Position numbers and translations under genes: made by a program. Positions 1 through 6,648 of a stretch of DNA of 64,000 bases are shown here, piece after piece; the stretch's first letter is position 1, and each line of letters opens with the position of its first letter. Origin of the DNA: Palsa-851 sp035534435 (GTDB lineage Bacteria > Chloroflexota > Dormibacteria > Aeolococcales > Aeolococcaceae); the NCBI GenBank assembly GCA_035534435.1, contig DATLRX010000035.1:40702-104701 (forward strand), in the 5' to 3' direction. The notes below the pieces were generated by a model that was not told the origin of the DNA, made no database searches, and saw nothing but the letters and a program-made list of their open reading frames with translations.

Positions 1-183
1 GAACGTCACGAACCGGAGGCCGCGCTCGCTCGCCGCGGCGAGTGACGGTCCGAAGATGGCGGCCGACGACGGTGTCCCGCTGTGCCAGAGAAGACAGCGT
101 CCGTCTTCGGGGCCGGCGGACACGACCTCGAGATCCCGCCTGTCGGGGGTCGTGATCGTCTGCCGGCGCGGTTCGGAACTCAT
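1..183 (-). CDS. alpha/beta hydrolase, partial (N-terminal 61 residues)
   Basis: The gene runs off the left edge, so only the first 61 residues are visible, starting at ATG 183. They show the N-terminal beta strands of an alpha/beta hydrolase (TTPDRRDLEVV, then GPEDG) and the segment HSGTPSS, which occupies the place of the oxyanion-forming HG motif. The visible part ends in GLRFVTF, just where the conserved DRPG loop would follow. The nucleophilic Ser and catalytic His lie outside the window, so substrate and activity cannot be judged. It begins 4 nt after the stop of the VOC gene and is the third gene of a minus-strand operon with that gene and the DinB-like gene. Confidence 0.75.
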   Translation of the reverse strand, partial: MSSEPRRQTITTPDRRDLEVVSAGPEDGRCLLWHSGTPSSAAIFGPSLAAASERGLRFVTF

Positions 184-187
184 GGCA

Positions 188-553
188 TCAGTCCTCGAGG
201 TTGTATGCGGTTGCGTGTGACGGTTGGTAGAGGCCGATCTCGCCGGCGCCGGGGACGCGCATCCGAACAAGGCGGCCGAACCGGGTCTCCGTCACCGGGC
301 CGGCGAACTCGGCGCCTTTCACCGTGAGGTCAGCGACAGTCTGGTCGACGTCGTCGCACAGCAGGAAGAGCTCGTGGTGCCCGCTCGGCGACGACTCTCC
401 GGTCGGATGCATCCCCAGCTCCGACGGCGGAAGTTTGAAGATCAGCCACCCGCCGTGCGCATCGACGTTCGGCATGTCGAGCACATCGCGGAAGAAGGCT
501 CTCGCAGCCTCAGGGTCGTCCGCGTAGAGAATCGCGTGGGCGGCGACGATCAT
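188..553 (-). CDS. VOC (glyoxalase/bleomycin-resistance) family protein
   Basis: A 121-residue single-module vicinal-oxygen-chelate protein. Family features seen: the opening beta strand with AAHAILYADDPEAARAFF, the helix ending DVLDMP, a central ELFLLCDDVDQTV strand-helix, and a C-terminal GEIGLYQPSH strand. Such proteins bind a divalent metal between two beta-alpha-beta-beta-beta modules and act as dioxygenases, isomerases or binding proteins; the substrate is not predictable here. ATG 553 is chosen because it overlaps the upstream DinB-like stop as ATGA and the VOC fold starts immediately. A longer reading upstream in the same frame only overlaps the DinB-like gene. Genes of this type often sit beside DinB-like genes in high-GC Gram-positives. 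Confidence 0.8.
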   Translation of the reverse strand: MIVAAHAILYADDPEAARAFFRDVLDMPNVDAHGGWLIFKLPPSELGMHPTGESSPSGHHELFLLCDDVDQTVADLTVKGAEFAGPVTETRFGRLVRMRVPGAGEIGLYQPSHATAYNLED

Positions 554-1146
554 CCCGGGTCGCGTCCCGTGAGCCCGAGCAGTCGCTGCATCAGTGGCGC
601 ATCGTCGGGGACCGGTATCGCCGGCGGGAAGACGCCGTACTGCCGGTACGCATCCGCGACGGGGCTCAACTCGTCCCACAATCCCTGGACGAGGTCGTCC
701 GGAAGGGTCGGATCGACTCCGATCACCTTGGCGATGTCCCACGCGCGAAGGCCTCGAAACCCGTTGATCTGCCAGAAGTATTCGCGTGCCGGATAGTCCC
801 CGAACGAGCAGTGCACCGTGCGATCGAGGTCGTCCAGCCGCATCGCGGCGTCGCACGACTTGTCGACGATCGCGGCGAACGATGCCTTCGGATCCGCGCC
901 GAGCAGGTCGCCGTCGAATTTCGTCTTCCCGGTCTCGTCGATGGTCCGGCCTGTGAGCATGTCGGGGACCCACGCATCGTCGAACGCGTGGTATCCGATG
1001 ACCGTCCGTAGCGACGGAATGTTCTCCGTCTCATGCCCCTGCGCGAAACTCGCCGGCATCTGCATGTCCCACTGGTCGTCGGTGATCTGTCCGACGACCC
1101 TGTCGAGTGCGCGATCGGCGAGCACAAAGACGCCCCGTTCGTTCAT
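550..1146 (-). CDS. TIGR03086/DinB-like metal-binding protein (mycothiol-dependent maleylpyruvate isomerase N-terminal domain type)
   Basis: A 198-residue protein of the DinB/MDMPI four-helix-bundle type: LADRALDRVVGQITDDQW at the N-terminus and the pattern HCSFGDYPAREYFWQINGFR in the middle. Many members bind a metal and use a low-molecular-weight thiol such as mycothiol or bacillithiol; that is family knowledge, not shown here. ATG 1146 is preferred because it follows a strong Shine-Dalgarno (GGAGGA, 5 nt away) and the fold begins there. The frame stays open further upstream but runs into the tRNA-Arg gene. It is the first gene of the minus-strand trio reaching the left edge. Confidence 0.75.
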   Translation of the reverse strand: MNERGVFVLADRALDRVVGQITDDQWDMQMPASFAQGHETENIPSLRTVIGYHAFDDAWVPDMLTGRTIDETGKTKFDGDLLGADPKASFAAIVDKSCDAAMRLDDLDRTVHCSFGDYPAREYFWQINGFRGLRAWDIAKVIGVDPTLPDDLVQGLWDELSPVADAYRQYGVFPPAIPVPDDAPLMQRLLGLTGRDPG

Positions 1147-1214
1147 GTCGGCTCCTCCGGATATCGCTGGAATCATCGCAGTTGCGCGCGCGGTCATGAC
1201 TCGCGAGCCGTCTG

Positions 1215-1286
1215 TAGCCCCGGCAGGAATCGAACCTGCGCACAAGGTTTAGGAAACCTCTGCTCTATCCACTGAGCTACGGGGCC
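1215..1286 (-). tRNA. trnR-CCU: tRNA-Arg (anticodon CCU)
   Basis: The minus strand folds into a full cloverleaf. A 7-bp acceptor stem (GGCCCCG with CGGGGCT, ending in a G-U pair) encloses a D arm with GCTC/GAGC, an anticodon stem GAGGT/ACCTT with loop TTCCTAA (anticodon CCT), a 4-nt variable loop and a T arm GCAGG-TTCGATT-CCTGC. The discriminator base is A and CCA is not encoded. A TAGCAT box (1300 to 1295 on the minus strand) lies 8 nt before the mature 5' end and could be its -10 element. This tRNA reads the rare AGG codon. Confidence 0.95.
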
Positions 1287-1445
1287 GCGCGGCAATGCTA
1301 TCGCCTCGCCGTCGCGCGTCCACGGGGCGTGTCCGGAACGGGGAGCGAGTCGCCGAGCACGCCTGAGCAGCGAGGCGATGCAGTGCCGTCAGCAGGCGGT
1401 GATCGGAAGTAACCGAACCGTGCGGCGGGGTTTCCGAAGCCGACG

Positions 1446-1451
1446 TACGAT
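1446..1451 (+). promoter_or_regulatory. -10 element, leaderless promoter
   Basis: TACGAT ends 6 nt before the GTG start at 1458. With the usual 6-7 nt from -10 to transcription start, the mRNA would begin at or next to the start codon. There is no Shine-Dalgarno and no clear -35. Confidence 0.5.
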
Positions 1452-1457
1452 CGGCGC

Positions 1458-3092
1458 GTGATCACAGCCCTCCGCGAGTGGCGTGTTGGAACCGGGAACC
1501 GGGACGACACCCTCACCGCACGACGGCGGTCGTGGCTGGATCCCGGTGTCGTCGCGCCGATCTGCGCGGCAGGGGTCTACGTTGCGGTTGTCGTTCTGCG
1601 CCTGCCCGCTCTTCTTTCCTCGTACTTCTCGTACACGGATTTCCCCGAGGCGCTCCGGCTTGGGGATGCCGTGTTTCACGGCGAGTACGGGCAGGGTCTC
1701 GCCGTGCCGTCTCAGTCGGGCATCGGGCCTCTGTGGGTCGTCGGCCTGATCAACCAGGCCACGGGCGGCCAGGTCGCCGCGATGGCGTTTGGGGCGGTGG
1801 TGCTGCTCGTCACCGCGGGGCTCATGGCATGGACCACATGGCGAGTGTTCGGCGCCCGGGCAGCGATAGCGGTGGCAGCGCTTTGCGTGGCGACACCACC
1901 GGTCGTCGCATGGGAGTTCCTCACCCCGATCGCGCATGAGGGCACGCTGCTCATGACGGCCGTCTTCGCGTGGCAGCTGGTCGCGCTGTCGCGCGGTCTT
2001 CGTGGGGCGGGCATCGCGGCGTCCATCGTGGTGGGAGCGCTCGCCGCTGTCTGCATCGTCTCGGATCCGCTGGTGCTCGCAGCCGCCGTCGTGCCGTGGA
2101 TGATGTGCGTCACGCCGCTCGCGCTGCGACATCGTTCGCGACGTCCGGCGGTGCTGCTCACGGTCTGCGTTGGCGTCGCCGTCGCCGCGATCATCGTTGT
2201 CTGGGCAGCGGCGAACCACATCGTCGAGCGCGGCAACACCGCCTTCGCATTCAGCATGCAGGGATTCACCGACGGGCTGCGAACAACGGTCGCGACTCTC
2301 GGGCAGATGTTCACCGGGGCCTGGTACAGCGACGTCCTCAGTGGGGTGGTCGCCATCGGGGCGCTGGCGTTCTTTCTCGGGATCATCTACATGGCGAGCC
2401 GGATCGTGTCCGCGCTTCGCGGCGAGGCGGTGCCCGCTCAGCGAATCTACGTCTGGTTCTGGCTCCTGTCATCCGCCGGCATCGTCGGCGCGTTCTGCGT
2501 TTCCGGTCTCGGCATTCAACGCAGCCCGGTGAACTACCAAGGGCACTATGTCGACGGGCTCTGGTTCGCCGTCGCAGCGCTGCTGCCCCTCGGAATGCTC
2601 GCGGTACCAAGACGCCGCGGGTTCGTTGTCGCGGGGGTCACGTGTCTCGCGCTGGTCAGCGCGGCGGGGATCGCGCGTGCGCCTGCGTACCCTTTCGCGG
2701 GCCCCGACTATGCTGACTCAGCGCAGTTGACGAGCACGCTGGAGCACCTCGGCGTTACCCATGGATACGGCGGATACTGGGAGTCGTACGCGGTGGGCTG
2801 GTTCACGGGTGGGCGCGCGGACGCGCTTCCGTTGCAGCAGTGCAGCGCCGGCACCAGTGCGACGGGGCTGTGTCGCTATGAGTTCGCCGCGCCCGCGTGG
2901 TATCAGGAGCGACCGGGACCGGTGTTCGTGATCGTGCTGCGCGCGCCGTGCCGCGGCGACGACCTGTGCATCAGCGCTGCGAATCTCGCCGGTCTGCCGT
3001 CACCGGAGGCCGTGCGCACCGTTGGTCTGCTGCAGGTGTACGTCTACGCTGACGACGTCTTCGCTGCTCTTCCGACGGCCACACACCCGTAG
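1458..3092 (+). CDS. polytopic membrane protein, GT-C glycosyltransferase-like
   Basis: A 544-residue membrane protein with about ten hydrophobic segments between residues ~30 and ~410, followed by a soluble, probably extracytoplasmic C-terminal domain of ~130 residues with four cysteines (LQQCSAG, TGLCRYEF, RAPCRGDDLC). The loop after the first membrane segment carries YTDFPEALRLGD, an acidic first-loop pattern like that of GT-C glycosyltransferases using polyprenyl-phosphate sugars. That assignment is inference; no specific family was recognised with certainty. GTG 1458 fits the leaderless -10 at 1446. The gene ends 10 nt before the oppositely oriented tRNA-Pro. The protein at 61114-62919 has a comparable general layout. 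Confidence 0.65.
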   Translation: MITALREWRVGTGNRDDTLTARRRSWLDPGVVAPICAAGVYVAVVVLRLPALLSSYFSYTDFPEALRLGDAVFHGEYGQGLAVPSQSGIGPLWVVGLINQATGGQVAAMAFGAVVLLVTAGLMAWTTWRVFGARAAIAVAALCVATPPVVAWEFLTPIAHEGTLLMTAVFAWQLVALSRGLRGAGIAASIVVGALAAVCIVSDPLVLAAAVVPWMMCVTPLALRHRSRRPAVLLTVCVGVAVAAIIVVWAAANHIVERGNTAFAFSMQGFTDGLRTTVATLGQMFTGAWYSDVLSGVVAIGALAFFLGIIYMASRIVSALRGEAVPAQRIYVWFWLLSSAGIVGAFCVSGLGIQRSPVNYQGHYVDGLWFAVAALLPLGMLAVPRRRGFVVAGVTCLALVSAAGIARAPAYPFAGPDYADSAQLTSTLEHLGVTHGYGGYWESYAVGWFTGGRADALPLQQCSAGTSATGLCRYEFAAPAWYQERPGPVFVIVLRAPCRGDDLCISAANLAGLPSPEAVRTVGLLQVYVYADDVFAALPTATHP

Positions 3093-3102
3093 TCGGCAAC
3101 CG

Positions 3103-3177
3103 TCGGGAAGGGGAGATTCGAACTCCCGACCTCGCGGTCCCGAACCGCGCACTCTAACCTGGCTGAGCTACTTCCCG
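3103..3177 (-). tRNA. trnP-CGG: tRNA-Pro (anticodon CGG)
   Basis: The minus strand gives a complete cloverleaf of 75 nt. It has acceptor stem CGGGAAG/CTTCCCG with discriminator A, a D arm GCTC/GAGT with a 10-nt loop, anticodon stem CGCGG/CCGCG around loop TTCGGGA (anticodon CGG), a 5-nt variable loop and a T arm GGGAG-TTCGAAT-CTCCC. CCA is not encoded. TATCAT (3195 to 3190 on the minus strand) lies 12 nt upstream and may be the -10 box. Confidence 0.95.
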
Positions 3178-3299
3178 GTGCCGGCCCGGATGATACCACC
3201 CGCCTTTGACGGCCCAGATTCCCGGCCGAACGGGACCCTGGCCCGCGACGCATACTGAAGGGGAAACGCGCGGTGCCGCCGCGCCAGGAGTGGACGCAC

Positions 3300-3878
3300 A
3301 TGGGCCATATCACCATCGACATGACCATCAACGCTCCGGTGGCCACGGTGTTTGCATACGTGGACGACTACCGCAACACCACCAAGTACATGAAGGACCT
3401 GGTGAAGTGGCAGCCCACCGGTAAGGTGACGCATGGAAAGGGCGCGCAGTTCGCCGTCGGCATGAAGGCCGGTCCGACGACGCTCTCGTCCATCGTCGAT
3501 ATCACGACGTGGGCCGAGAACAGGACCATCGGCTGGAATTCGCGTGAAGGCTTCAAGCAGATTGGCAGATGGGCCTTTGCTCCCAAGGCAAACGCCACCA
3601 GCGTCACCTTCGACATGGAGTACGAGTTCGGCGGTGGTATCGCAGGGAAGCTCCTGGGCCGCGCCGCGGAGCCCATCGTGCGCGGGAACCTGCAACGCTC
3701 GGTCGAGACTCTGAAACTGCATACGGAGAAACTCAACGCCGCCCGACCGGTCGCAAGGACCGCGCCCGCGAGCAGAACAAAACCTGCAACAAAGACCGCG
3801 AAGCCCGTGGCGAGAAGCACCACAAAGACTGCAACAAAGAGCGCGTCGAGGCCTGCGGCGAAAGCGAAAAAGCCTTAG
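3300..3878 (+). CDS. SRPBCC-family protein with a lysine/alanine-rich histone-like C-terminal tail
   Basis: A 192-residue protein. Residues 1-147 form a START/polyketide-cyclase (SRPBCC) domain: HITIDMTINAPVATVFAYV, DYRNTTKYMKDLV and the long C-terminal helix GNLQRSVETLKLHTEKL are typical, and the fold usually makes a pocket for a hydrophobic ligand. Residues 148-192 are a low-complexity tail made almost only of A, K, R, T, S, P and V, with 13 basic and no acidic residues, like the tails of bacterial histone-H1-like proteins. ATG 3300 is chosen because AGGAG lies 9 nt before it and the SRPBCC strand starts immediately; an ATG-less in-frame extension to 3273 lacks such a site. The ligand is unknown and the tail suggests nucleic-acid or polyanion binding (inference). 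Confidence 0.7.
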   Translation: MGHITIDMTINAPVATVFAYVDDYRNTTKYMKDLVKWQPTGKVTHGKGAQFAVGMKAGPTTLSSIVDITTWAENRTIGWNSREGFKQIGRWAFAPKANATSVTFDMEYEFGGGIAGKLLGRAAEPIVRGNLQRSVETLKLHTEKLNAARPVARTAPASRTKPATKTAKPVARSTTKTATKSASRPAAKAKKP

Positions 3879-3887
3879 AGAAACGCT

Positions 3888-3893
3888 TAGAAT
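3888..3893 (+). promoter_or_regulatory. probable -10 element of the pdxS promoter
   Basis: TAGAAT lies 10 nt after the stop of the SRPBCC gene. Transcription would begin near 3900 and give pdxS a leader of about 36 nt that carries its Shine-Dalgarno. Confidence 0.45.
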
Positions 3894-3935
3894 GGCTGCG
3901 TGCCCGGTGCAAGAAGTCGGGCGAGGAGCGAGAGC

Positions 3936-4853
3936 ATGAGCAGCGACAAGACAGCAGCCAACGGACACGATCCCCACACGGGCGGCGTGCGGGTCAAGCG
4001 CGGCCTCGCGGAGATGCTCAAGGGCGGCGTGATCATGGACGTCGTCACACCGGAGCAGGCGAAGATCGCCGAGGACGCGGGCGCCGTTGCCGTCATGGCC
4101 CTGGAGCGCGTGCCCTCCGACATCCGCCGCGACGGTGGCGTGGCACGCATGAGCGATGTCGGCTTGATCAAGGAGATCATCGCGGCGGTGACCATCCCGG
4201 TCATGGCCAAGGCACGCATCGGACATTTCGTCGAAGCGCAGGTGTTGCAGGCGCTGGGTGTCGACTACATCGACGAGTCCGAGGTGCTGACCCCGGCGGA
4301 CGAGGAGAACCACATCGACAAGTGGAAGTTCAACGTCCCGTTCGTGTGCGGTGCTCGCGACCTCGGTGAGGCGCTGCGCCGTATCGGCGAGGGCGCCGCG
4401 ATGATCCGCACCAAGGGCGAGGCGGGCACCGGCAACGTGGTCGAGGCGGTGCGTCACATGCGCGCGGTTCGTGGCGGTATCCGGCGTATCGCGGCGATGT
4501 CGGAGGACGAGCTGATGGCGGAGGCGAAGCACCTCGGCGCGCCGTTCGACCTCGTGCAGGAAATCCACGCCACCGGGAAGCTCCCGGTCGTGAACTTCTC
4601 AGCGGGCGGGATCGCCACGCCGGCTGACGCGGCGCTGATGATGCAGCTTGGCTGCGACGGCAACTTCGTCGGCAGTGGCATCTTCAAGAGCAACGATCCG
4701 CCCGCGTACGCAAAGGCAATCGTCGCTGCGACGACATACTTCGACAATCCCCAGGCTATTGCCGACGCAAGTGCCGGGCTCGCGAAGGCGATGCCCGGTC
4801 TCGATGTCGCGTCGATGCCTGCCGGCGAACTGCTCGCCACGCGGGGTTGGTGA
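3936..4853 (+). CDS. pdxS: pyridoxal 5'-phosphate synthase, lyase (PLP-forming) subunit PdxS
   Basis: A 305-residue (beta/alpha)8 barrel. With PdxT it makes PLP from ribose 5-phosphate, glyceraldehyde 3-phosphate and ammonia. Diagnostic stretches: KRGLAEMLKGGVIMDVVTPE, MALERVPSDIRRDGG, the lysine segment PVMAKARIGHFVEAQ, DYIDESEVLTPAD, RTKGEAGTGNVVEAVRHMR, and the phosphate loops FSAGGIATPADAALMMQLG and GNFVGSGIFKS. The two catalytic lysines fall in IMDVV...KA and MAKARIGH as in the family. ATG 3936 follows GAGGAG by 10 nt. A GTG at 3900 is in frame but its 12 codons use poor third positions. pdxT follows 107 nt downstream. Confidence 0.97.
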   Translation: MSSDKTAANGHDPHTGGVRVKRGLAEMLKGGVIMDVVTPEQAKIAEDAGAVAVMALERVPSDIRRDGGVARMSDVGLIKEIIAAVTIPVMAKARIGHFVEAQVLQALGVDYIDESEVLTPADEENHIDKWKFNVPFVCGARDLGEALRRIGEGAAMIRTKGEAGTGNVVEAVRHMRAVRGGIRRIAAMSEDELMAEAKHLGAPFDLVQEIHATGKLPVVNFSAGGIATPADAALMMQLGCDGNFVGSGIFKSNDPPAYAKAIVAATTYFDNPQAIADASAGLAKAMPGLDVASMPAGELLATRGW

Positions 4854-4878
4854 GGCTGCCCTCGCCGTGCCGGCGGCG

Positions 4879-4884
4879 TACACT
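4879..4884 (+). promoter_or_regulatory. possible -10 element upstream of pdxT
   Basis: TACACT ends 6 nt before a GTG that opens a 17-codon reading frame (4891-4944). It is the only -10-like hexamer in the pdxS-pdxT gap. pdxT could be transcribed from here as well as from the pdxS promoter. Confidence 0.35.
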
Positions 4885-4890
4885 AGAGGT

Positions 4891-4944
4891 GTGCGAATGA
4901 CGCGAAGCCTGCCCCGCCAGGGACGGAGCATTTGCGTCCGCTGA
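4891..4944 (+). CDS. possible 17-codon leader ORF upstream of pdxT
   Basis: GTG 4891, placed 6 nt after the TACACT box exactly as in the leaderless genes of this window, opens a frame encoding MRMTRSLPRQGRSICVR and ending TGA at 4942. The pdxT Shine-Dalgarno (GAGGGAG) starts 2 nt after this stop, so termination here could feed ribosomes to the odd pdxT start. Against it: the frame is very short, codon quality is average, and I know of no homologue. The alternative is that this is simply untranslated leader. Confidence 0.25.
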   Translation: MRMTRSLPRQGRSICVR

Positions 4945-4960
4945 AGAGGGAGCGACAATC

Positions 4961-5557
4961 CTGCGGGTAGGCGTTCTCGCCCTCCAGGGCGACGTCCGCG
5001 AACATCTCACGGCGCTTCGAGGTTGTGGCGCGGAGGCAACAACGGTCCGTACCGCCGCCGACCTCGAGGGCGTCGATGCGCTCGTGCTGCCGGGCGGCGA
5101 GTCGACGACGATGAGCCGGTTGATCCAGGTCTTCGGCCTGGAGGCACCGCTTCGCGAACGTCTTGCACAGGGGATGCCGACGCTGTCCACCTGCGCCGGT
5201 CTCATCCTGCTGAGCAGTGAGGTGCTCGACGGCCGGCCCGACCAGATCAATTTCGGTGTCCTCGACGTCACCGTCCGGCGCAACGGATATGGGCGGCAGG
5301 TCGAGTCGTTCGAAGCCGACGTCGTGGTCGCACCGCTGGGATCCGATCCGTTCCACGCGGTGTTCATCCGCGCCCCACTCATCGTCAGGACCGGACCCGC
5401 TGCCGAAGTTATCGCCAGTTTTGGCGATAATGCCGTGGCGGTCGCCCAGGGACCGCATATCGGCCTCAGCTTCCACCCCGAGATGACCGACGACGCTCGG
5501 CTGCATCGGCTGTTCCTCCAGCGTGCGGCGGCGATCCTCGAGGAGAGCGCGGCATGA
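4961..5557 (+). CDS. pdxT: pyridoxal 5'-phosphate synthase, glutaminase subunit PdxT (apparent CTG start)
   Basis: The class-I glutamine amidotransferase that delivers ammonia to PdxS, 198 residues from CTG 4961. Family motifs: RVGVLALQGDVREHL at the N-terminus, LPGGESTTMSRLI (oxyanion strand), the nucleophile loop STCAGLILL with Cys, NGYGRQVESFEA, RAPLIVRTG and the catalytic dyad in LSFHPEMTDD. No ATG, GTG or TTG exists in frame between the upstream stop at 4898 and the protein core. CTG 4961 lies 8 nt after GAGGGAG and ATC 4958 lies 5 nt after it, so a non-canonical start is required. CTG gives the usual family N-terminus. The gene overlaps the next gene as ATGA. Confidence 0.93.
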   Translation: MRVGVLALQGDVREHLTALRGCGAEATTVRTAADLEGVDALVLPGGESTTMSRLIQVFGLEAPLRERLAQGMPTLSTCAGLILLSSEVLDGRPDQINFGVLDVTVRRNGYGRQVESFEADVVVAPLGSDPFHAVFIRAPLIVRTGPAAEVIASFGDNAVAVAQGPHIGLSFHPEMTDDARLHRLFLQRAAAILEESAA

Positions 5558-6648
5558 TCATCCGCTCGGCGTCGTTCCGCGATCTCGCGCGCATCGAGCA
5601 GCTGTACCGTGAGGCCACCGAGGACGAGCGTCACGGGGCGCAGATGACGCCGGACAGTCCGGTGCCGCAGGCGACGCTGCGCCGCCTCTGGCAGGCGCTG
5701 ACGAAATCCCTGTCATCGGTGGTCCCGATCACCGACCTTGCCGAGGAGATGCTCGTCGCCGAGGACGCCAAGGAGGGCGTGGTCGGTTTCCTGCAGGTGC
5801 AGGCGCTGCCGGTCCGTCCGCTGTCGTGGCAGATCCTCAACCTGTGCACGTCGACGACCGCGCACGGCCATTTCGCACGTGCCGAGCTGCTCGATGGCGT
5901 GCGCAATCGCGGCCTCGAGCTCGGTGTCCAACGAGTCCAGGTCCGGCTCCCTCTCGATCACCCGCTGCTGCCGGTGTTTCTCGAACATGGGTTCACGCAG
6001 TTCGCCACCGAACAGATCCTGTACCGGGACGAGGCCGGCGTCGACCCGGACGCGACGGTGCAATCAACCCTCATCCGCGCCGCACGACGCGACGACATCG
6101 GCGCGATCCATCTGCTGTACCTGCGCACGACCCCGTCGCACGTCGCGGACGTCGAGGGTCCGTCGTTGAAGACATGGCAGGGCGCGTACGCGCAGGGGCT
6201 CGTCGCCGGACTCGGCCGCGACAACGTGAAGCACGTGGTTGTGGAGCATCCCGGCATCGTCGCCTGGGCAGCGATCCGCCCCCCCACGGCCGCCCAGCCG
6301 GCGAGCCTGAGCATGATGGTCGAGGGACATGACCCCGCGCTCCGCGACGCGATCATCGACGCCATCCTGCGCGAGGTGCCGTCGGGCCCGGCGACCTGCG
6401 TGCTCCGGCACTACGACTCGGAGCTCATCCGCGCGCTGCAACAGCGGGGTTTCGCCGTATACGGCACGCAGTTGCTGCTCATCAGCGAGCTCGGTGCGAA
6501 GGTGCGCATCCAGGCGGTGTCGCGGCGCAAGAAGCCAGTGCTCATCCGTGCGGGGATCGCCCGCAGCATCCCCGTACCCTCGACGTCCGTCCCGCTCCGA
6601 GTCCTGTCAACAACCGCCTCGAGGAGAGAGAGATCGTCGCCCAGGTGA
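5554..6648 (+). CDS. tandem GNAT-domain acetyltransferase-like protein
   Basis: A 364-residue protein built from two GNAT-like halves. The first (residues ~1-155) opens IIRSASFRDLARIEQLY and ends HPLLPVFLEHGFTQFATEQILY. The second (~170-315) opens LIRAARRDDIGAIHLLYLRT and ends ALQQRGFAVYGTQLLLIS. Both show the entry helix and the terminal 'GF' strand of N-acetyltransferases, but the acetyl-CoA loop (R/Q-x-x-G-x-G/A) is not clear in either, so activity is uncertain. A ~45-residue basic tail (SRRKKPVLIRAG to the end) follows. It starts inside the pdxT stop (ATGA overlap) and its own stop overlaps the next start, so it is transcribed with pdxT and the R3H ATPase. Substrate unknown. Confidence 0.7.
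   Translation: MIIRSASFRDLARIEQLYREATEDERHGAQMTPDSPVPQATLRRLWQALTKSLSSVVPITDLAEEMLVAEDAKEGVVGFLQVQALPVRPLSWQILNLCTSTTAHGHFARAELLDGVRNRGLELGVQRVQVRLPLDHPLLPVFLEHGFTQFATEQILYRDEAGVDPDATVQSTLIRAARRDDIGAIHLLYLRTTPSHVADVEGPSLKTWQGAYAQGLVAGLGRDNVKHVVVEHPGIVAWAAIRPPTAAQPASLSMMVEGHDPALRDAIIDAILREVPSGPATCVLRHYDSELIRALQQRGFAVYGTQLLLISELGAKVRIQAVSRRKKPVLIRAGIARSIPVPSTSVPLRVLSTTASRRERSSPR

Noticed and set aside
3900..3935. Leaderless GTG start of pdxS 6 nt after TAGAAT
   Set aside because: The 12 extra codons use poor third positions, and ATG 3936 has a good GAGGAG; other PdxS proteins do not need the extension.
6621..6648. ATC start for the R3H ATPase, placed 6 nt after GAGGAG like the ATC in pdxT
   Set aside because: GTG 6645 and ATG 6648 are available in frame and overlap the upstream stop in the usual way, so no unusual start is needed.
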